From Fen-1038 sp042408355 (GTDB lineage Bacteria > Chloroflexota > Anaerolineae > Anaerolineales > Villigracilaceae), in NCBI GenBank assembly GCA_042408355.1, contig JBHORD010000099.1:1-38218 (forward strand): a DNA stretch of 38,218 nucleotides, given 5' to 3'. The position numbers were made by a program, and so were the translations under genes. Positions 16,392-24,178 of this stretch are shown piece after piece. The notes below the pieces were generated by a model, which saw only the letters and a program-made list of their open reading frames with translations, was not told the DNA's origin and made no database searches. The first letter of the stretch is position 1; every line of letters starts with the position of its first letter.

Positions 16392-17534
16392 CTAAAACTT
16401 GAACTCCAGAATTGCCTCGATCACTTGTTCCTGTTCCGAACCGGTTAATACATTATGGAACGGCAGACGGATCAATTGATCGCTGACGCGTTCGGTGATC
16501 GGGCAGTCGCCGTCTTTGCCGCCAAATTTGCGTCCCATGTCGGAAAGGTGCAGGGGCAGGTAATGAAACACGCTGTAAATACCGCGCTCACGCAGATGCA
16601 TGATCAATTTCTGCCGCAGATCGAGGTTCGGCATCAGCATATAAAACATGTGATACGACTGCTCACAATAATCGGGGACGGCCGGTAATTGAACATCATG
16701 TTTCGCCGCCCAATCTTTCAGGCCCGTTTCATACGTATGCCATACGCTCCTTCGATGGTCTTGAATTTTCTCGCGCTGTTCCAATTGACCGTAAAGAAAG
16801 GCGGCGAGAATATCAGATGGAAGATAGGAGGAGCCGATATCCACCCACGTGTATTTATCCACCTGTCCGCGGAAGAAACGCGAGCGGTTGGTCCCTTTTT
16901 CGCGGATGATTTCGGCGCGCTCGGTAATTTCCGGGTCGTTGATGAGCAGTGCGCCGCCCTCGCCGCTGGTAAAGTTCTTGGTTTCATGAAAGGATTGCGC
17001 CGCCAGCGCGCCGAATGTGCCCAGATATCTGCCCTTGTATTTTCCAAACAAACCATGCGCGTTATCTTCGACCACGGCAAGCCTGTGACGATGAGCAATT
17101 TCCATGATGGCGTCCATCTCACAGCCCACGCCCGCATAATGCACGGGGACGACGGCCTTCGTGCGCGGCGTGATCAAGGCCTCGAGTTTGGATTCGTCCA
17201 AATTAAGGGTATCCGGCCGAACGTCAATGAAGACCGGTTTGGCGCCGCGTAAAACGAAGGCGTTGACCGTCGAGACGAATGTAAAATCCGGAATGACAAC
17301 TTCGTCGCCGGGCTGAATATTCAAAAGAATCGCGGACATATCCAGCGCGTGGGTGCAGGATGTCGTCAACAAAACTTTCGGAACGCCGAGTTCCTGTTCG
17401 AGCAGGGCGCTGCATTTTTTGGTGAATGGGCCGTCGCCGGAAATGTGCCCGCTTTGAATAGCCTGTGTCACGTATTCGAGTTCTTTGCCAACCGGAAAAG
17501 GATGGTTGAAATCAATGCGCGGGGTTTGGTTCAT
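16392..17534 (-). CDS. wecE: dTDP-4-amino-4,6-dideoxygalactose transaminase
   Basis: A PLP-dependent sugar aminotransferase (DegT/DnrJ/EryC1 fold) of 380 residues. It should aminate dTDP-4-keto-6-deoxyglucose from RmlB, using glutamate, to give dTDP-Fuc4N. Characteristic segments are LTTSCTHALDM (57-66), VVEDNAHGLFGKYKG, and the PLP-binding lysine K186 in FHETKNF. EKGTNRSRFFRGQVDKY matches the WecE subgroup of Enterobacteria closely. The start at 17534 follows AAGGATT and lies one base past the upstream methyltransferase stop. Enteric wec clusters pair this enzyme with the acetyltransferase WecD; none is seen here. Confidence 0.94.
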   Translation of the reverse strand: MNQTPRIDFNHPFPVGKELEYVTQAIQSGHISGDGPFTKKCSALLEQELGVPKVLLTTSCTHALDMSAILLNIQPGDEVVIPDFTFVSTVNAFVLRGAKPVFIDVRPDTLNLDESKLEALITPRTKAVVPVHYAGVGCEMDAIMEIAHRHRLAVVEDNAHGLFGKYKGRYLGTFGALAAQSFHETKNFTSGEGGALLINDPEITERAEIIREKGTNRSRFFRGQVDKYTWVDIGSSYLPSDILAAFLYGQLEQREKIQDHRRSVWHTYETGLKDWAAKHDVQLPAVPDYCEQSYHMFYMLMPNLDLRQKLIMHLRERGIYSVFHYLPLHLSDMGRKFGGKDGDCPITERVSDQLIRLPFHNVLTGSEQEQVIEAILEFKF

Positions 17535-17535
17535 A

Positions 17536-18159
17536 TTAATCCTTACGGATGATGATGGTGAAGTCATAAAGGCGGTAATCGTGAAGCAGCGCGACGTTTT
17601 TCGAAAAATTGCGTTTGCAGTAATCGAACAAATAAAGCGGATCAGCGTAATACAGATCGGCGCGCATCCGGTCGGCGTCGGAATATTTGGTGAGGAAGTT
17701 GCTGGCGAAACCTTTGCGGCTGAGGCGGTCGAAGTGATGCAGAACGCCGATCACGTAATTCGTCCAATCTTCAAACGCCTGCCCGCCGCGCACATTGAAG
17801 ATTCCGCTGGCAACCACGTAATCGCAAACAGGCAGATGATCGCGGTCCAGCGTGAAGGTCATATGCGGTTTGCCGGCATGGATCCGGCGCGCCATTTCGA
17901 TGGCGCTTTCCAGAATATCGAATCCATAATAGTCTGCATGAAAACCTTTTTGCGCGAGGTAATCGGCCAGCGCGCCGTACCCGCATCCGTAATCGAGAAT
18001 GGAAAAGGACGGAGACTCGATCACTTTGAGCAATTGATCGAAGCGCGTGTTCTGCGATTCCTCGCCGTTCCAATCCGCGCCGCGCGGCGAAGCGCCGTGT
18101 TCTCGAATCCGTTTATCGAAATAGGATTTGACGTGATCTAAATTTGGAATCTCTTTCAT
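17536..18159 (-). CDS. SAM-dependent methyltransferase
   Basis: 207 residues with a class I methyltransferase fold. The SAM-binding motif ILDYGCGYG lies at 54-62. A following DILESAIEMAR matches the acidic ribose-binding loop, and VCDYVVASGIFN is the fourth-strand region. Its neighbours are a WbqC-like protein, whose stop it overlaps by four bases, and WecE. A methyl group could be added to the dTDP-amino sugar or to the growing glycan. The substrate is inferred from position only. Confidence 0.88.
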   Translation of the reverse strand: MKEIPNLDHVKSYFDKRIREHGASPRGADWNGEESQNTRFDQLLKVIESPSFSILDYGCGYGALADYLAQKGFHADYYGFDILESAIEMARRIHAGKPHMTFTLDRDHLPVCDYVVASGIFNVRGGQAFEDWTNYVIGVLHHFDRLSRKGFASNFLTKYSDADRMRADLYYADPLYLFDYCKRNFSKNVALLHDYRLYDFTIIIRKD

Positions 18160-18854
18160 GAAGCCGCCTTGTCAAAATATTTAATGGCGTCCGGGCCGGT
18201 CATGAACAGCAAATCAAGAATGCTCACAAACGGATCGTACGGCGGATACAACTGCGGATATTCGGGATAATCGTATTCCATGTATTCGAGCGTAATGTTC
18301 GCCTGTACGAATTTCTCCGGTTCGATGTAATCCCGCGCCGAGGGCCCGCTGATGTAATGCGACGCGCCGACTTGCTTTAGAATCGAAATCAGGCGGTCGG
18401 TCTTCTGCCCCTCCGCATGAAGAGCAGAGGAACGCTCGAAACGCGTATGTTGAATTCCAAGCTCACGCGCCAAAGCGACCGTGAAATCAATGGTAAAGTC
18501 TGCCAGAAACTCATCATTACGGCTGTAAAATTGCTTCAGCAATGGCAGATACTTTTCAAAATAAGGCGCTTTGCGATACGCATATTCCAGGGCTTTCAAG
18601 TGATCCGCATTCCAGGCGCGTTCCCGCACAATGCGGATTCGATTAATGGGAATCTTCTCGATCTGAGCGCCATGGCTGTGAACGGGGATAGTCAGCCATC
18701 GCTTGCCCTGCGATGTCTTGATTTGATTCCGATTGCGCCAGCCATGTTTGTCGTATTGAACATCATCGTAAAAAACGAACAAATCCGCTTTACGGATTTG
18801 ATCGAAATAGCCTCGCCACGGAATATACGACGGCTGGAGAATCACCGCTTTCAT
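18156..18854 (-). CDS. wbqC: WbqC-like family protein
   Basis: 232 residues. The N-terminus MKAVILQPSYIPWRGYFDQI is the hallmark of the WbqC family, followed by FYDDVQYDKHGWRNRNQIK and the later KTDRLISILKQVGASHYISGPSARDYI. Families with this domain occur in O-antigen and other surface-glycan clusters. The biochemical function is not established to my knowledge; transfer of an acyl or amino-acid group to amino sugars has been considered. It is translationally coupled on both sides, with four-base overlaps. Its position between the GT2 and the methyltransferase-WecE genes suggests it acts on the product of WecE. Confidence 0.9.
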   Translation of the reverse strand: MKAVILQPSYIPWRGYFDQIRKADLFVFYDDVQYDKHGWRNRNQIKTSQGKRWLTIPVHSHGAQIEKIPINRIRIVRERAWNADHLKALEYAYRKAPYFEKYLPLLKQFYSRNDEFLADFTIDFTVALARELGIQHTRFERSSALHAEGQKTDRLISILKQVGASHYISGPSARDYIEPEKFVQANITLEYMEYDYPEYPQLYPPYDPFVSILDLLFMTGPDAIKYFDKAAS

Positions 18855-19771
18855 GAATTCGTCCCGCCGATCATTTTCTGAACGATATAAGCCGGGCGGC
18901 CCATACTGCGGTCAAACATATGAGCAAGATATTCGCCGATGATGCCCAGGGTAAATAACTGCGCCCCGCTGAATATGGCGACGATGGAGGCCAAAAACGG
19001 AAAACCGGGCAAACTGCCCGCTGTAAAGTACGTAACAAGCACATACACAAAAACCGCCAATCCAAACAAGGTCATAAATAATCCCACCAGACTTGCAAGC
19101 CGAAGCGGACCGGTGCTGTAACCGGTCAGCACCAACAGCGTGGCTCTGACCAACGTGAAAAAATTATAGTTCGACCCTCTGGCGGGTTGAATATCCACCA
19201 CCACCGCTGTAATTCGCGACGTTCCCCATGAAAGCAAAACATCGAGAATCGTGTTGGGACTGCGGAATTCGGCAAACGCCTCGCGCAGATTCGTGCGAAA
19301 AGCGCGAAACGCCGACATATTCCGCACGGAGGGTACGCCCATTGTATTTGCCAAAACGATCTTCGTATATTTGGTCACCTGATTACGCCAAAAACTTTGA
19401 GGGAGCCGGCGCGGCACACCATACACAACATCATAGCCTTCATCGAGCTTTTCCAAAAGGCGGCAAATTTCGGCAGGCGGATGCTGTAAATCATCGTCCA
19501 TCGTAATCGTGATCTCATACCGCGCGGCGCGCACACCGCACAGCGTGGCGTTATGTTGTCCATAATTGCGCATCAAATTGACGCCGACCACCCACGGGAA
19601 CCGCCCGGCGAGTTCTTCGATCTTTTGCCAGCTTGCGTCGGGACTGCTATCGTTCACCAAAATCACTTCATAAGATTGGGCAATCTTCGGAAGTTCAACC
19701 GCCAAACCCTCCACCAGCGGGACAATCGTTGCCTCGCCCCGATAAACCGGAATAACCACTGAGCAATTCAT
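18851..19771 (-). CDS. GT2 glycosyltransferase with two C-terminal transmembrane helices (ArnC-like)
   Basis: 306 residues from ATG 19771. The GT-A fold shows NCSVVIPVYRG, VNDSSPDASW, LMRNYGQHNATLCG and the metal-binding MDDDLQHPP at 91-99. Two transmembrane helices (LVGLFMTLFGLAVF and ASIVAIFSGAQLF) and GEYLAHMFDRSMGRP end the protein. This layout is that of ArnC/GtrB enzymes transferring a sugar to undecaprenyl phosphate. An upstream in-frame ATG at 19804 has GAGG only three bases away, so the start is uncertain. It overlaps the WbqC-like gene by four bases. A donor made by RmlA, RmlB and WecE is plausible. Confidence 0.88.
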   Translation of the reverse strand: MNCSVVIPVYRGEATIVPLVEGLAVELPKIAQSYEVILVNDSSPDASWQKIEELAGRFPWVVGVNLMRNYGQHNATLCGVRAARYEITITMDDDLQHPPAEICRLLEKLDEGYDVVYGVPRRLPQSFWRNQVTKYTKIVLANTMGVPSVRNMSAFRAFRTNLREAFAEFRSPNTILDVLLSWGTSRITAVVVDIQPARGSNYNFFTLVRATLLVLTGYSTGPLRLASLVGLFMTLFGLAVFVYVLVTYFTAGSLPGFPFLASIVAIFSGAQLFTLGIIGEYLAHMFDRSMGRPAYIVQKMIGGTNS

Positions 19772-19828
19772 CGGCAGGATTTTACCATGCAGAAAAAACG
19801 TCATGTGCCTCGCGCAATGACTGCAATG

Positions 19829-20737
19829 TCATTGTCCCCACGCTCGCGCGCCCGCGAGGAATGCTTTTCCGCTCATGGATTTTTTGCCGGCGGGCTGCAC
19901 TTCATCAAGGACGAGAAGGCCGCCTCGCGCGCCGACCGCCGGCTGGCTCCGCCAAATCAATCTTCTTCCCGGCGATTCATTTCCCGGCTCGGCGTGGGCG
20001 CGATGGACTTTGAGCATCGAACCGTCGAAATCCATATACGCGCCCGGCCACGGATTGAAGGCCCGCACGCGCCGCGCCAGTTCTTCAGCGGGTTGTGTGA
20101 AATCAAGCCGGCCCTCTTCTTTTTGCAGCATCGGCGCATACGTCGCCCTGCTTTCATCCTGCGGCTGTGGCTGCAATTCGCCGGCTAAATAACGCGGCAG
20201 CGTTTCGATCAATAAGTCCGCGCCGAGGCGCGACAACTTTCCGAATAACGCACCAGCCGTGTCTTCCGCTTCGATTGGGATGGCGCGTTGCGAAAGTATC
20301 GCGCCCGTGTCCACGCCTTGATCCATTTTCATGATGGTCACGCCCGTTTCAGAATCGCTGGCCAGGATTGCGGCTTGAATCGGCGCGGCGCCGCGCCAGC
20401 GCGGCAGCAACGAGGCGTGAACATTGACACATCCGTGCGGCGGCAGCGCGAGGACGTCGGGGCGGAGAATCTGACCGAAGGCGGCGACCACGATCAAATC
20501 CGGGGCCCAGAGGCGCAGTTGATCCATCGCTTCGGGCGCGCGTAATTTTTCCGGTTGAATGACCGCGAGGCCTAAATCCATTGCCAGTGTTTTAACAGGC
20601 GGAGACTTAAGCCCGCGCCCGCGTCCCGACGGCCGATCCGGCTGAGTCACAACGCCGACGACTTCATAATGTTCTGCAAGCGTGCGCAAAACCGGCAATG
20701 CAAAATCGGGCGAGCCCATGAAAACGACGCGAGCCAT
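19829..20737 (-). CDS. fmt: Methionyl-tRNA formyltransferase
   Basis: 302 residues from ATG 20737; another in-frame ATG at 20746 is three codons upstream. The enzyme formylates initiator Met-tRNA with 10-formyl-THF. Catalytic residues are visible: N105 and H107 in VNVHASLLPRWRG, and D143 in GVDTGAIL. SGRGRGLKSPPVKTLA is the tRNA-contact loop. The C-terminal OB-like domain includes FNPWPGAY. Formyltransferase domains in amino-sugar pathways (ArnA) are homologous, but this protein keeps the standard tRNA-enzyme layout. Neither start codon has a clear ribosome binding site, so translation may be leaderless. Confidence 0.93.
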   Translation of the reverse strand: MARVVFMGSPDFALPVLRTLAEHYEVVGVVTQPDRPSGRGRGLKSPPVKTLAMDLGLAVIQPEKLRAPEAMDQLRLWAPDLIVVAAFGQILRPDVLALPPHGCVNVHASLLPRWRGAAPIQAAILASDSETGVTIMKMDQGVDTGAILSQRAIPIEAEDTAGALFGKLSRLGADLLIETLPRYLAGELQPQPQDESRATYAPMLQKEEGRLDFTQPAEELARRVRAFNPWPGAYMDFDGSMLKVHRAHAEPGNESPGRRLIWRSQPAVGARGGLLVLDEVQPAGKKSMSGKAFLAGARAWGQ

Positions 20738-20754
20738 GTTGTGCATTGTAGCAT

Positions 20755-20815
20755 AATAGTACTATTGTCTCTCAGAGATTTCGTTGATTTTTGTTCGCGT
20801 TGGTTGTACAATAGT
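20755..20815. promoter_or_regulatory. Palindromic elements in the fmt/DUF4870 divergent spacer
   Basis: AATAGTACTATT (20755-20766) is a perfect 12-base palindrome beside the fmt start. ACTATTGT (20761-20768) also matches in inverted form ACAATAGT (20808-20815), which overlaps the -10 of the DUF4870 promoter. This could be an operator for the divergent pair; no regulator is known. Confidence 0.35.
20784..20812 (+). promoter_or_regulatory. Sigma-70-type promoter of the DUF4870-like gene
   Basis: TTGATT (20784-20789) and TACAAT (20807-20812) are 17 bases apart. The predicted RNA start near 20819 leaves about 30 bases before the ATG at 20850, including the GAGAGGAG site. Confidence 0.7.
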
Positions 20816-20849
20816 CAAAATTCCAACTAATTTTGAGAGGAGAAAAAAC

Positions 20850-21182
20850 ATGTCACAAGCGCCAATGTCTGCCGATATCACCAGTGATGATAAGCTATGG
20901 GCTTTACTGGCTTATATCTTCACCCCGATCGTTCCAATTATTATTCTGCTGATACCAGATAAGAAAGATCGCCCCTTCATTAAAGCCCACAATGCACAGG
21001 CCCTCGCATGGGGTGTCATTTTGTTTGTCGTAGCCTTCGTGCTGAGTTTTGTAATCATTGGTGCCTGTGTTGGCCTGCTCGGCTTCATACTCAACATTTA
21101 CTGGGGCATTCAAGCTTACCAAGGCAAGTACATCAACATTCCGGTAATAACCAACTTTGTGAAGAACCAGGGTTGGGCGTAG
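20850..21182 (+). CDS. Small membrane protein, DUF4870 type
   Basis: 110 residues. After a short polar N-terminus with SADITSDDKLWALLAYI there are hydrophobic segments at about 20-40 (FTPIVPIIILLIP), 55-85 (a long VILFVVAFVLSFVIIG run) and a last short one (GFILNIYWGIQAYQG). The KKDRPFIKAHNAQAL loop between the first two is typical of DUF4870 proteins. Function unknown; such proteins are probably inner-membrane proteins. The start at 20850 has a strong GAGAGGAG site. The frame upstream is open to 20784 but begins inside the promoter. Confidence 0.85.
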   Translation: MSQAPMSADITSDDKLWALLAYIFTPIVPIIILLIPDKKDRPFIKAHNAQALAWGVILFVVAFVLSFVIIGACVGLLGFILNIYWGIQAYQGKYINIPVITNFVKNQGWA

Positions 21183-21202
21183 GTCCGGAGCAGAAGCATA
21201 AT

Positions 21203-21232
21203 AAAAAAGACTCGCAGGCGCGAGTCTTTTTT
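21203..21232 (+). terminator. Intrinsic terminator after the DUF4870-like gene
   Basis: AAAAAAGACTCGC (21203-21215) pairs fully with GCGAGTCTTTTTT (21220-21232) around a four-base loop. The stem has a GC-rich part and runs straight into the T tract. Confidence 0.9.
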
Positions 21233-21238
21233 ATTCCA

Positions 21239-21267
21239 TTGCCGCATAAAGGGGTCTGCTGTAGAAT
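21239..21267 (+). promoter_or_regulatory. Sigma-70-type promoter of the DUF4013-like gene
   Basis: TTGCCG (21239-21244) and TAGAAT (21262-21267) are 17 bases apart. A short leader with a GGAGGAAAT site precedes the ATG at 21301. Confidence 0.65.
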
Positions 21268-21300
21268 TCATATAAGCTCGATTTCAGACCTGGAGGAAAT

Positions 21301-22032
21301 ATGGACATTGGAAAATCGTTCTCATTCCAATTTGAAGACCGGCAATGGATCAGCAAACTTGGTCTGGGCGCGGTGATCGCCATCATCCCGATCCTGAATT
21401 TTGCATGGTCGGGGTACATCGTCGGCATCATGCGGAACGTAGCCAACAACCTCCCTGAACCGCTTCCGCAATGGGATGATCTGGGCAAAAAATTCACCGA
21501 AGGGCTCATTCTTTTTGCAGTTGGTCTGGTGTACGCTTTGCCCATCTTGATCGTTTTATGTCTGCCATTGAGCATCTTTATTTTTTCAAGCATTCTTTCG
21601 GGAAATAATAATTTGCAAAATGCGGCTCAGACTCTTGCGGCGGCAGGAGGAGTGCTGTTTGCCTGTCTTATGTGCCTGTTCATAATTTATCTCTTCGTTC
21701 TTTCCGTGGTTTATCCGGCAATTCTTGTGTTATATTCCCGCGAGGGAACGTTTGCATCCTGCTTCAAGTTTCGCGAAATATTTAACTTGATCAACAGGAA
21801 CGCCGCGCCGTTCCTCACTGCATGGGGAATCAATTTACTCAGCGGCATCGGAATCGGGCTGGGGGCTGGAATCTTCAACGCGTTGATCGGCTGGATTCCA
21901 TGCGTCGGATGGATTGCCGCTTTGATTGTTGGATTGGGAGCAAGCGTTTATATCGCCACCATCTACGCTCATCTTTTCGGCCAATTCGGCGCGATTGCCT
22001 TTGGCTCGAAACAAGAAGCGTCGGCCGTGTAG
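21301..22032 (+). CDS. Membrane protein, DUF4013 type
   Basis: 243 residues. The N-terminal pattern (FQFEDRQWISKLGLGAVIAIIPILNF, read here as two shorter parts, a polar FQFEDRQW and a hydrophobic LGAVIAIIPI) matches DUF4013 proteins, as does GYIVGIMRNVANN. About five hydrophobic stretches follow, with LVYALPILIVLCLPLS and the Gly-rich GIGIGLGAGIFNALIG. Function unknown. Both neighbours are single-gene units with their own promoters, and the DUF4870-like gene upstream may be related in role. The strong GGAGG site fixes the start. Confidence 0.83.
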   Translation: MDIGKSFSFQFEDRQWISKLGLGAVIAIIPILNFAWSGYIVGIMRNVANNLPEPLPQWDDLGKKFTEGLILFAVGLVYALPILIVLCLPLSIFIFSSILSGNNNLQNAAQTLAAAGGVLFACLMCLFIIYLFVLSVVYPAILVLYSREGTFASCFKFREIFNLINRNAAPFLTAWGINLLSGIGIGLGAGIFNALIGWIPCVGWIAALIVGLGASVYIATIYAHLFGQFGAIAFGSKQEASAV

Positions 22033-22071
22033 CCTTCTCTCTCGGGATTGAAAATCGTCGGCAGACTCATT

Positions 22072-22110
22072 CCCCCTCGCCCAGCGGGAAAAGGGGCGAC
22101 GAAGAGGGCG
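22072..22110. repeat. CCCCTCGCC...GGGG palindromic repeat, copy 1
   Basis: An imperfect palindrome with the CCCCCTCGCCC core and AAAGGGGCG arm. Related copies lie at 29447-29493, inside a gene, and at 33269-33304. The rest of the 333-base gap to the sulfatase holds a second inverted repeat (22266-22319) and no gene. Confidence 0.65.
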
Positions 22111-22265
22111 CGTAATATCGTTATTAAATCAAAGAGCATCACGCCCGCCTTGTTTGGGAGCGGACAGATTTGATTTTCGATAAGCCAATGCCGATAAAAT
22201 AAAAACGCTTAATATTAGAGAGTCTATCGGTGATACGCTAAAAACCGACTCTGGACGCTGATCAA

Positions 22266-22319
22266 CGCAGAAAACGCAGATTTTTTCTTTTGTTCAGCGT
22301 ACGTCCGCGTTTTTCTGCG
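22266..22319. repeat. Inverted repeat CGCAGAAAACGC / GCGTTTTTCTGCG
   Basis: CGCAGAAAACGC (22266-22277) matches GCGTTTTTCTGCG (22307-22319) in inverted orientation, except one extra T. It lies just upstream of the sulfatase. Repeats of this kind are scattered in many genomes; here it is the only copy in the window. Confidence 0.65.
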
Positions 22320-22365
22320 CCCCCGTTCTATTTCCGATAGAATATATTGATCCAAGGAGCATTCA

Positions 22366-23742
22366 TTGTATAACCGAAAATTTTTTTCAATGCTGATTCT
22401 GGCCGGTATTCTGTTTTCGCAATCCTGCGCGACCCTGCCGCGCATCAACGAGACGCGCCCAAATTTCCTGATCATTCTGACGGACGATCAACGCTACGAT
22501 ACGATGAGTTATATGCCGGCCACCGTGGCGACAATTTTCGATCAGGGCGTGACCTTCACGCACGGATATGACACGACGCCGCTGTGCTGTCCGGCGCGCG
22601 CCAGCATCCTGACCGGCATGTACGCGCACAACACAGGCGTCCAAACCAACACTGACAGGTTGAACAAAACAACTTTCTTCTACGATTTGCATCAGAACGG
22701 TTATTACACGGGCCTGGTTGGGAAATATCTCAATTCGTGGCACGGCGAAACCCGTCCGGAGTTCGATTTCTGGGTTTCATTCTTTCGCGGCGAAAGCGCG
22801 TACATTGATCCGCGTTTGAACGATAACGGAAAATGGTCCACCCATAAAGGATACATTACCGACATTCTCGGCGATTATGTAATTCAATTTCTCGATCAGG
22901 CGGCCAAACAGCCGCGGCCGTTTGTCCTGCTCTTTGCGCCAAACGCCCCTCATCAGCCTGCGACGCCGGCGCCGATGGATGAAAACAAACTGACCGATCT
23001 TGCGCCGTGGCGGCCTCCGAGTTTCAATGAAGCGGACGTATCCCAAAAGCCGCAATGGCTTCAGGAAAAATTACTTACCCCGCAGGACATCGCAAAGGAC
23101 GATGAGTTCCGAAGAGATCAGCTCTTGACTTTGATTGCGCTTGACCGCACCAACGCCCGAATTTTCGATGAGATGAAAAAGAACGGTCAACTCGATAACA
23201 CGATGATCATCTTCCTCAGCGATAACGCACTGCTGTGGGGCGAGCATCGCATGACGTCGAAGAACAGTTTATATGAGGAAGCCGTGCATGTTCCGTTCGC
23301 AATTCGATATCCTCCGCTGATTCCAAAACCTTATGTGGATGATCGGTTGGTCGCCAATATTGACATCGCGCCCACCCTCTATCAATTGGCGGGACTTCGC
23401 ATTCCATCGAATATGGATGGATTGTCAATGGTTAACTTATTCAACGGCGGTCCGTGGAGAAACGCCCTGTTGTTGGAAGGCTGGCCGCCGCGCGGTGTTT
23501 ATTCCGCCATCCACACCGAACGATACATTTATTCCGAAACCACAGGCGACAAGTCAGAGTTCTACGATTTGCAAACAAATCCATACGAACTGGGCAACCA
23601 AATTGATGATCCGCAGTACCAGACGATCATCCAGCAATTGAAGGATCAACTTCACCGGCTGGAAAAGCAAAAGGGTGCGCCGCCCGCCATGGATCCGAGT
23701 TGGGTCCCGGCATTGAGTCCGACCATCATCCCGACGCCTTGA
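22366..23742 (+). CDS. Secreted or membrane-anchored sulfatase (formylglycine type)
   Basis: 458 residues of the type I sulfatase family, which hydrolyses sulfate esters. The N-terminus has a basic MYNRKFF and a hydrophobic stretch ending in SQSC (C21), resembling a signal or lipoprotein peptide, though the lipobox is not canonical. Metal-binding DD is at 40-41. The formylglycine site C74-C75-P-A-R fits CxPxR, so C74 should be converted to formylglycine. A SDNALLWGEHRM segment and a metal/anion site follow. Start is TTG 22366, with AAGGAG upstream; the next ATG at 22390 would cut the signal peptide. No maturation enzyme or carbohydrate gene is adjacent. Confidence 0.88.
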   Translation: MYNRKFFSMLILAGILFSQSCATLPRINETRPNFLIILTDDQRYDTMSYMPATVATIFDQGVTFTHGYDTTPLCCPARASILTGMYAHNTGVQTNTDRLNKTTFFYDLHQNGYYTGLVGKYLNSWHGETRPEFDFWVSFFRGESAYIDPRLNDNGKWSTHKGYITDILGDYVIQFLDQAAKQPRPFVLLFAPNAPHQPATPAPMDENKLTDLAPWRPPSFNEADVSQKPQWLQEKLLTPQDIAKDDEFRRDQLLTLIALDRTNARIFDEMKKNGQLDNTMIIFLSDNALLWGEHRMTSKNSLYEEAVHVPFAIRYPPLIPKPYVDDRLVANIDIAPTLYQLAGLRIPSNMDGLSMVNLFNGGPWRNALLLEGWPPRGVYSAIHTERYIYSETTGDKSEFYDLQTNPYELGNQIDDPQYQTIIQQLKDQLHRLEKQKGAPPAMDPSWVPALSPTIIPTP

Positions 23743-23761
23743 ATCACGGATTTTTGTCCTC

Positions 23762-23790
23762 TTGACGCTTCTCCTCCGGCCTCATAAAAT
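23762..23790 (+). promoter_or_regulatory. Promoter of the glycine riboswitch and gcv genes
   Basis: TTGACG (23762-23767) and TAAAAT (23785-23790) are exactly 17 bases apart. Transcription should start near 23797, just before the first riboswitch stem at 23812. Confidence 0.75.
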
Positions 23791-23811
23791 GATAACAACA
23801 ATCGAACGGGC

Positions 23812-24098
23812 GCAGAGAAGAGATTCCGAGGCGATGGTTGGACAGCCGCGAGCAAAGCGGGCGGCGTATCGAAACCGAGCAAGGGACGCCGAAGGTGCAA
23901 ATCTGGCAAACGGCGAAACCAGATGAAACTCTCAGGCAAAAGGACTCTGCATCCGATTTACTCTGGAAAGTTCCGCCAAGCGCGGATACCGACGGTGAAA
24001 GTTTAGTTTGATAGTTTGGCAGTTGCATAGCGGAACTGCAAAACCAAGTGATTAAAAAACTATCCAACTAAACGAATCTCTCAGGTCAATACACAGAG
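23812..24098 (+). ncRNA. Tandem glycine riboswitch
   Basis: Two glycine aptamers in a row precede gcvH. The first (23812-23950) is closed by GCAGAG/CTCTGC and holds GCCGAAGG, GGCAAA-like and CTCTCAGGCAAAAGGAC segments typical of the family. The second (23961-24098) is closed by CTCTG/CAGAG and shows ACCGACGGTGAAAG and CTCTCAGGTCAATAC. A 10-base linker joins them. The riboswitch ends right at a terminator hairpin (24098-24133). In known cases glycine binding turns the gcv genes on. Confidence 0.93.
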
Positions 24099-24133
24099 GA
24101 CGCGCGAGATGAATCATCTTGTGCGTCCTTTTT
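24098..24133 (+). terminator. Riboswitch expression-platform terminator
   Basis: GGACGCGCGAGAT (24098-24110) pairs with ATCTTGTGCGTCC (24116-24128), including two G-U pairs, and runs into TTTTT (24129-24133). The stem begins at the last base of the second aptamer, so folding of P1 and of the terminator may compete. Confidence 0.85.
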
Positions 24134-24178
24134 GATTCTCGCTCATCATCATATTTTCCCAAAGAGGAGATCTATCCA

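Noticed and set aside
15336..16448. A 370-codon plus-strand frame opposite rmlB
   Set aside because: rmlB motifs are complete on the other strand; the antisense product has no recognisable domain and no ribosome binding site.
19829..20737. Fmt as an ArnA-like sugar formyltransferase of the glycan block
   Set aside because: It keeps the tRNA-contact loop and the C-terminal OB-like domain of tRNA formyltransferases, and its length is standard.
23652..24067. Minus-strand frames of 95 and 107 codons over the riboswitch
   Set aside because: They overlap the sulfatase end and the structured glycine aptamers; composition is not protein-like.
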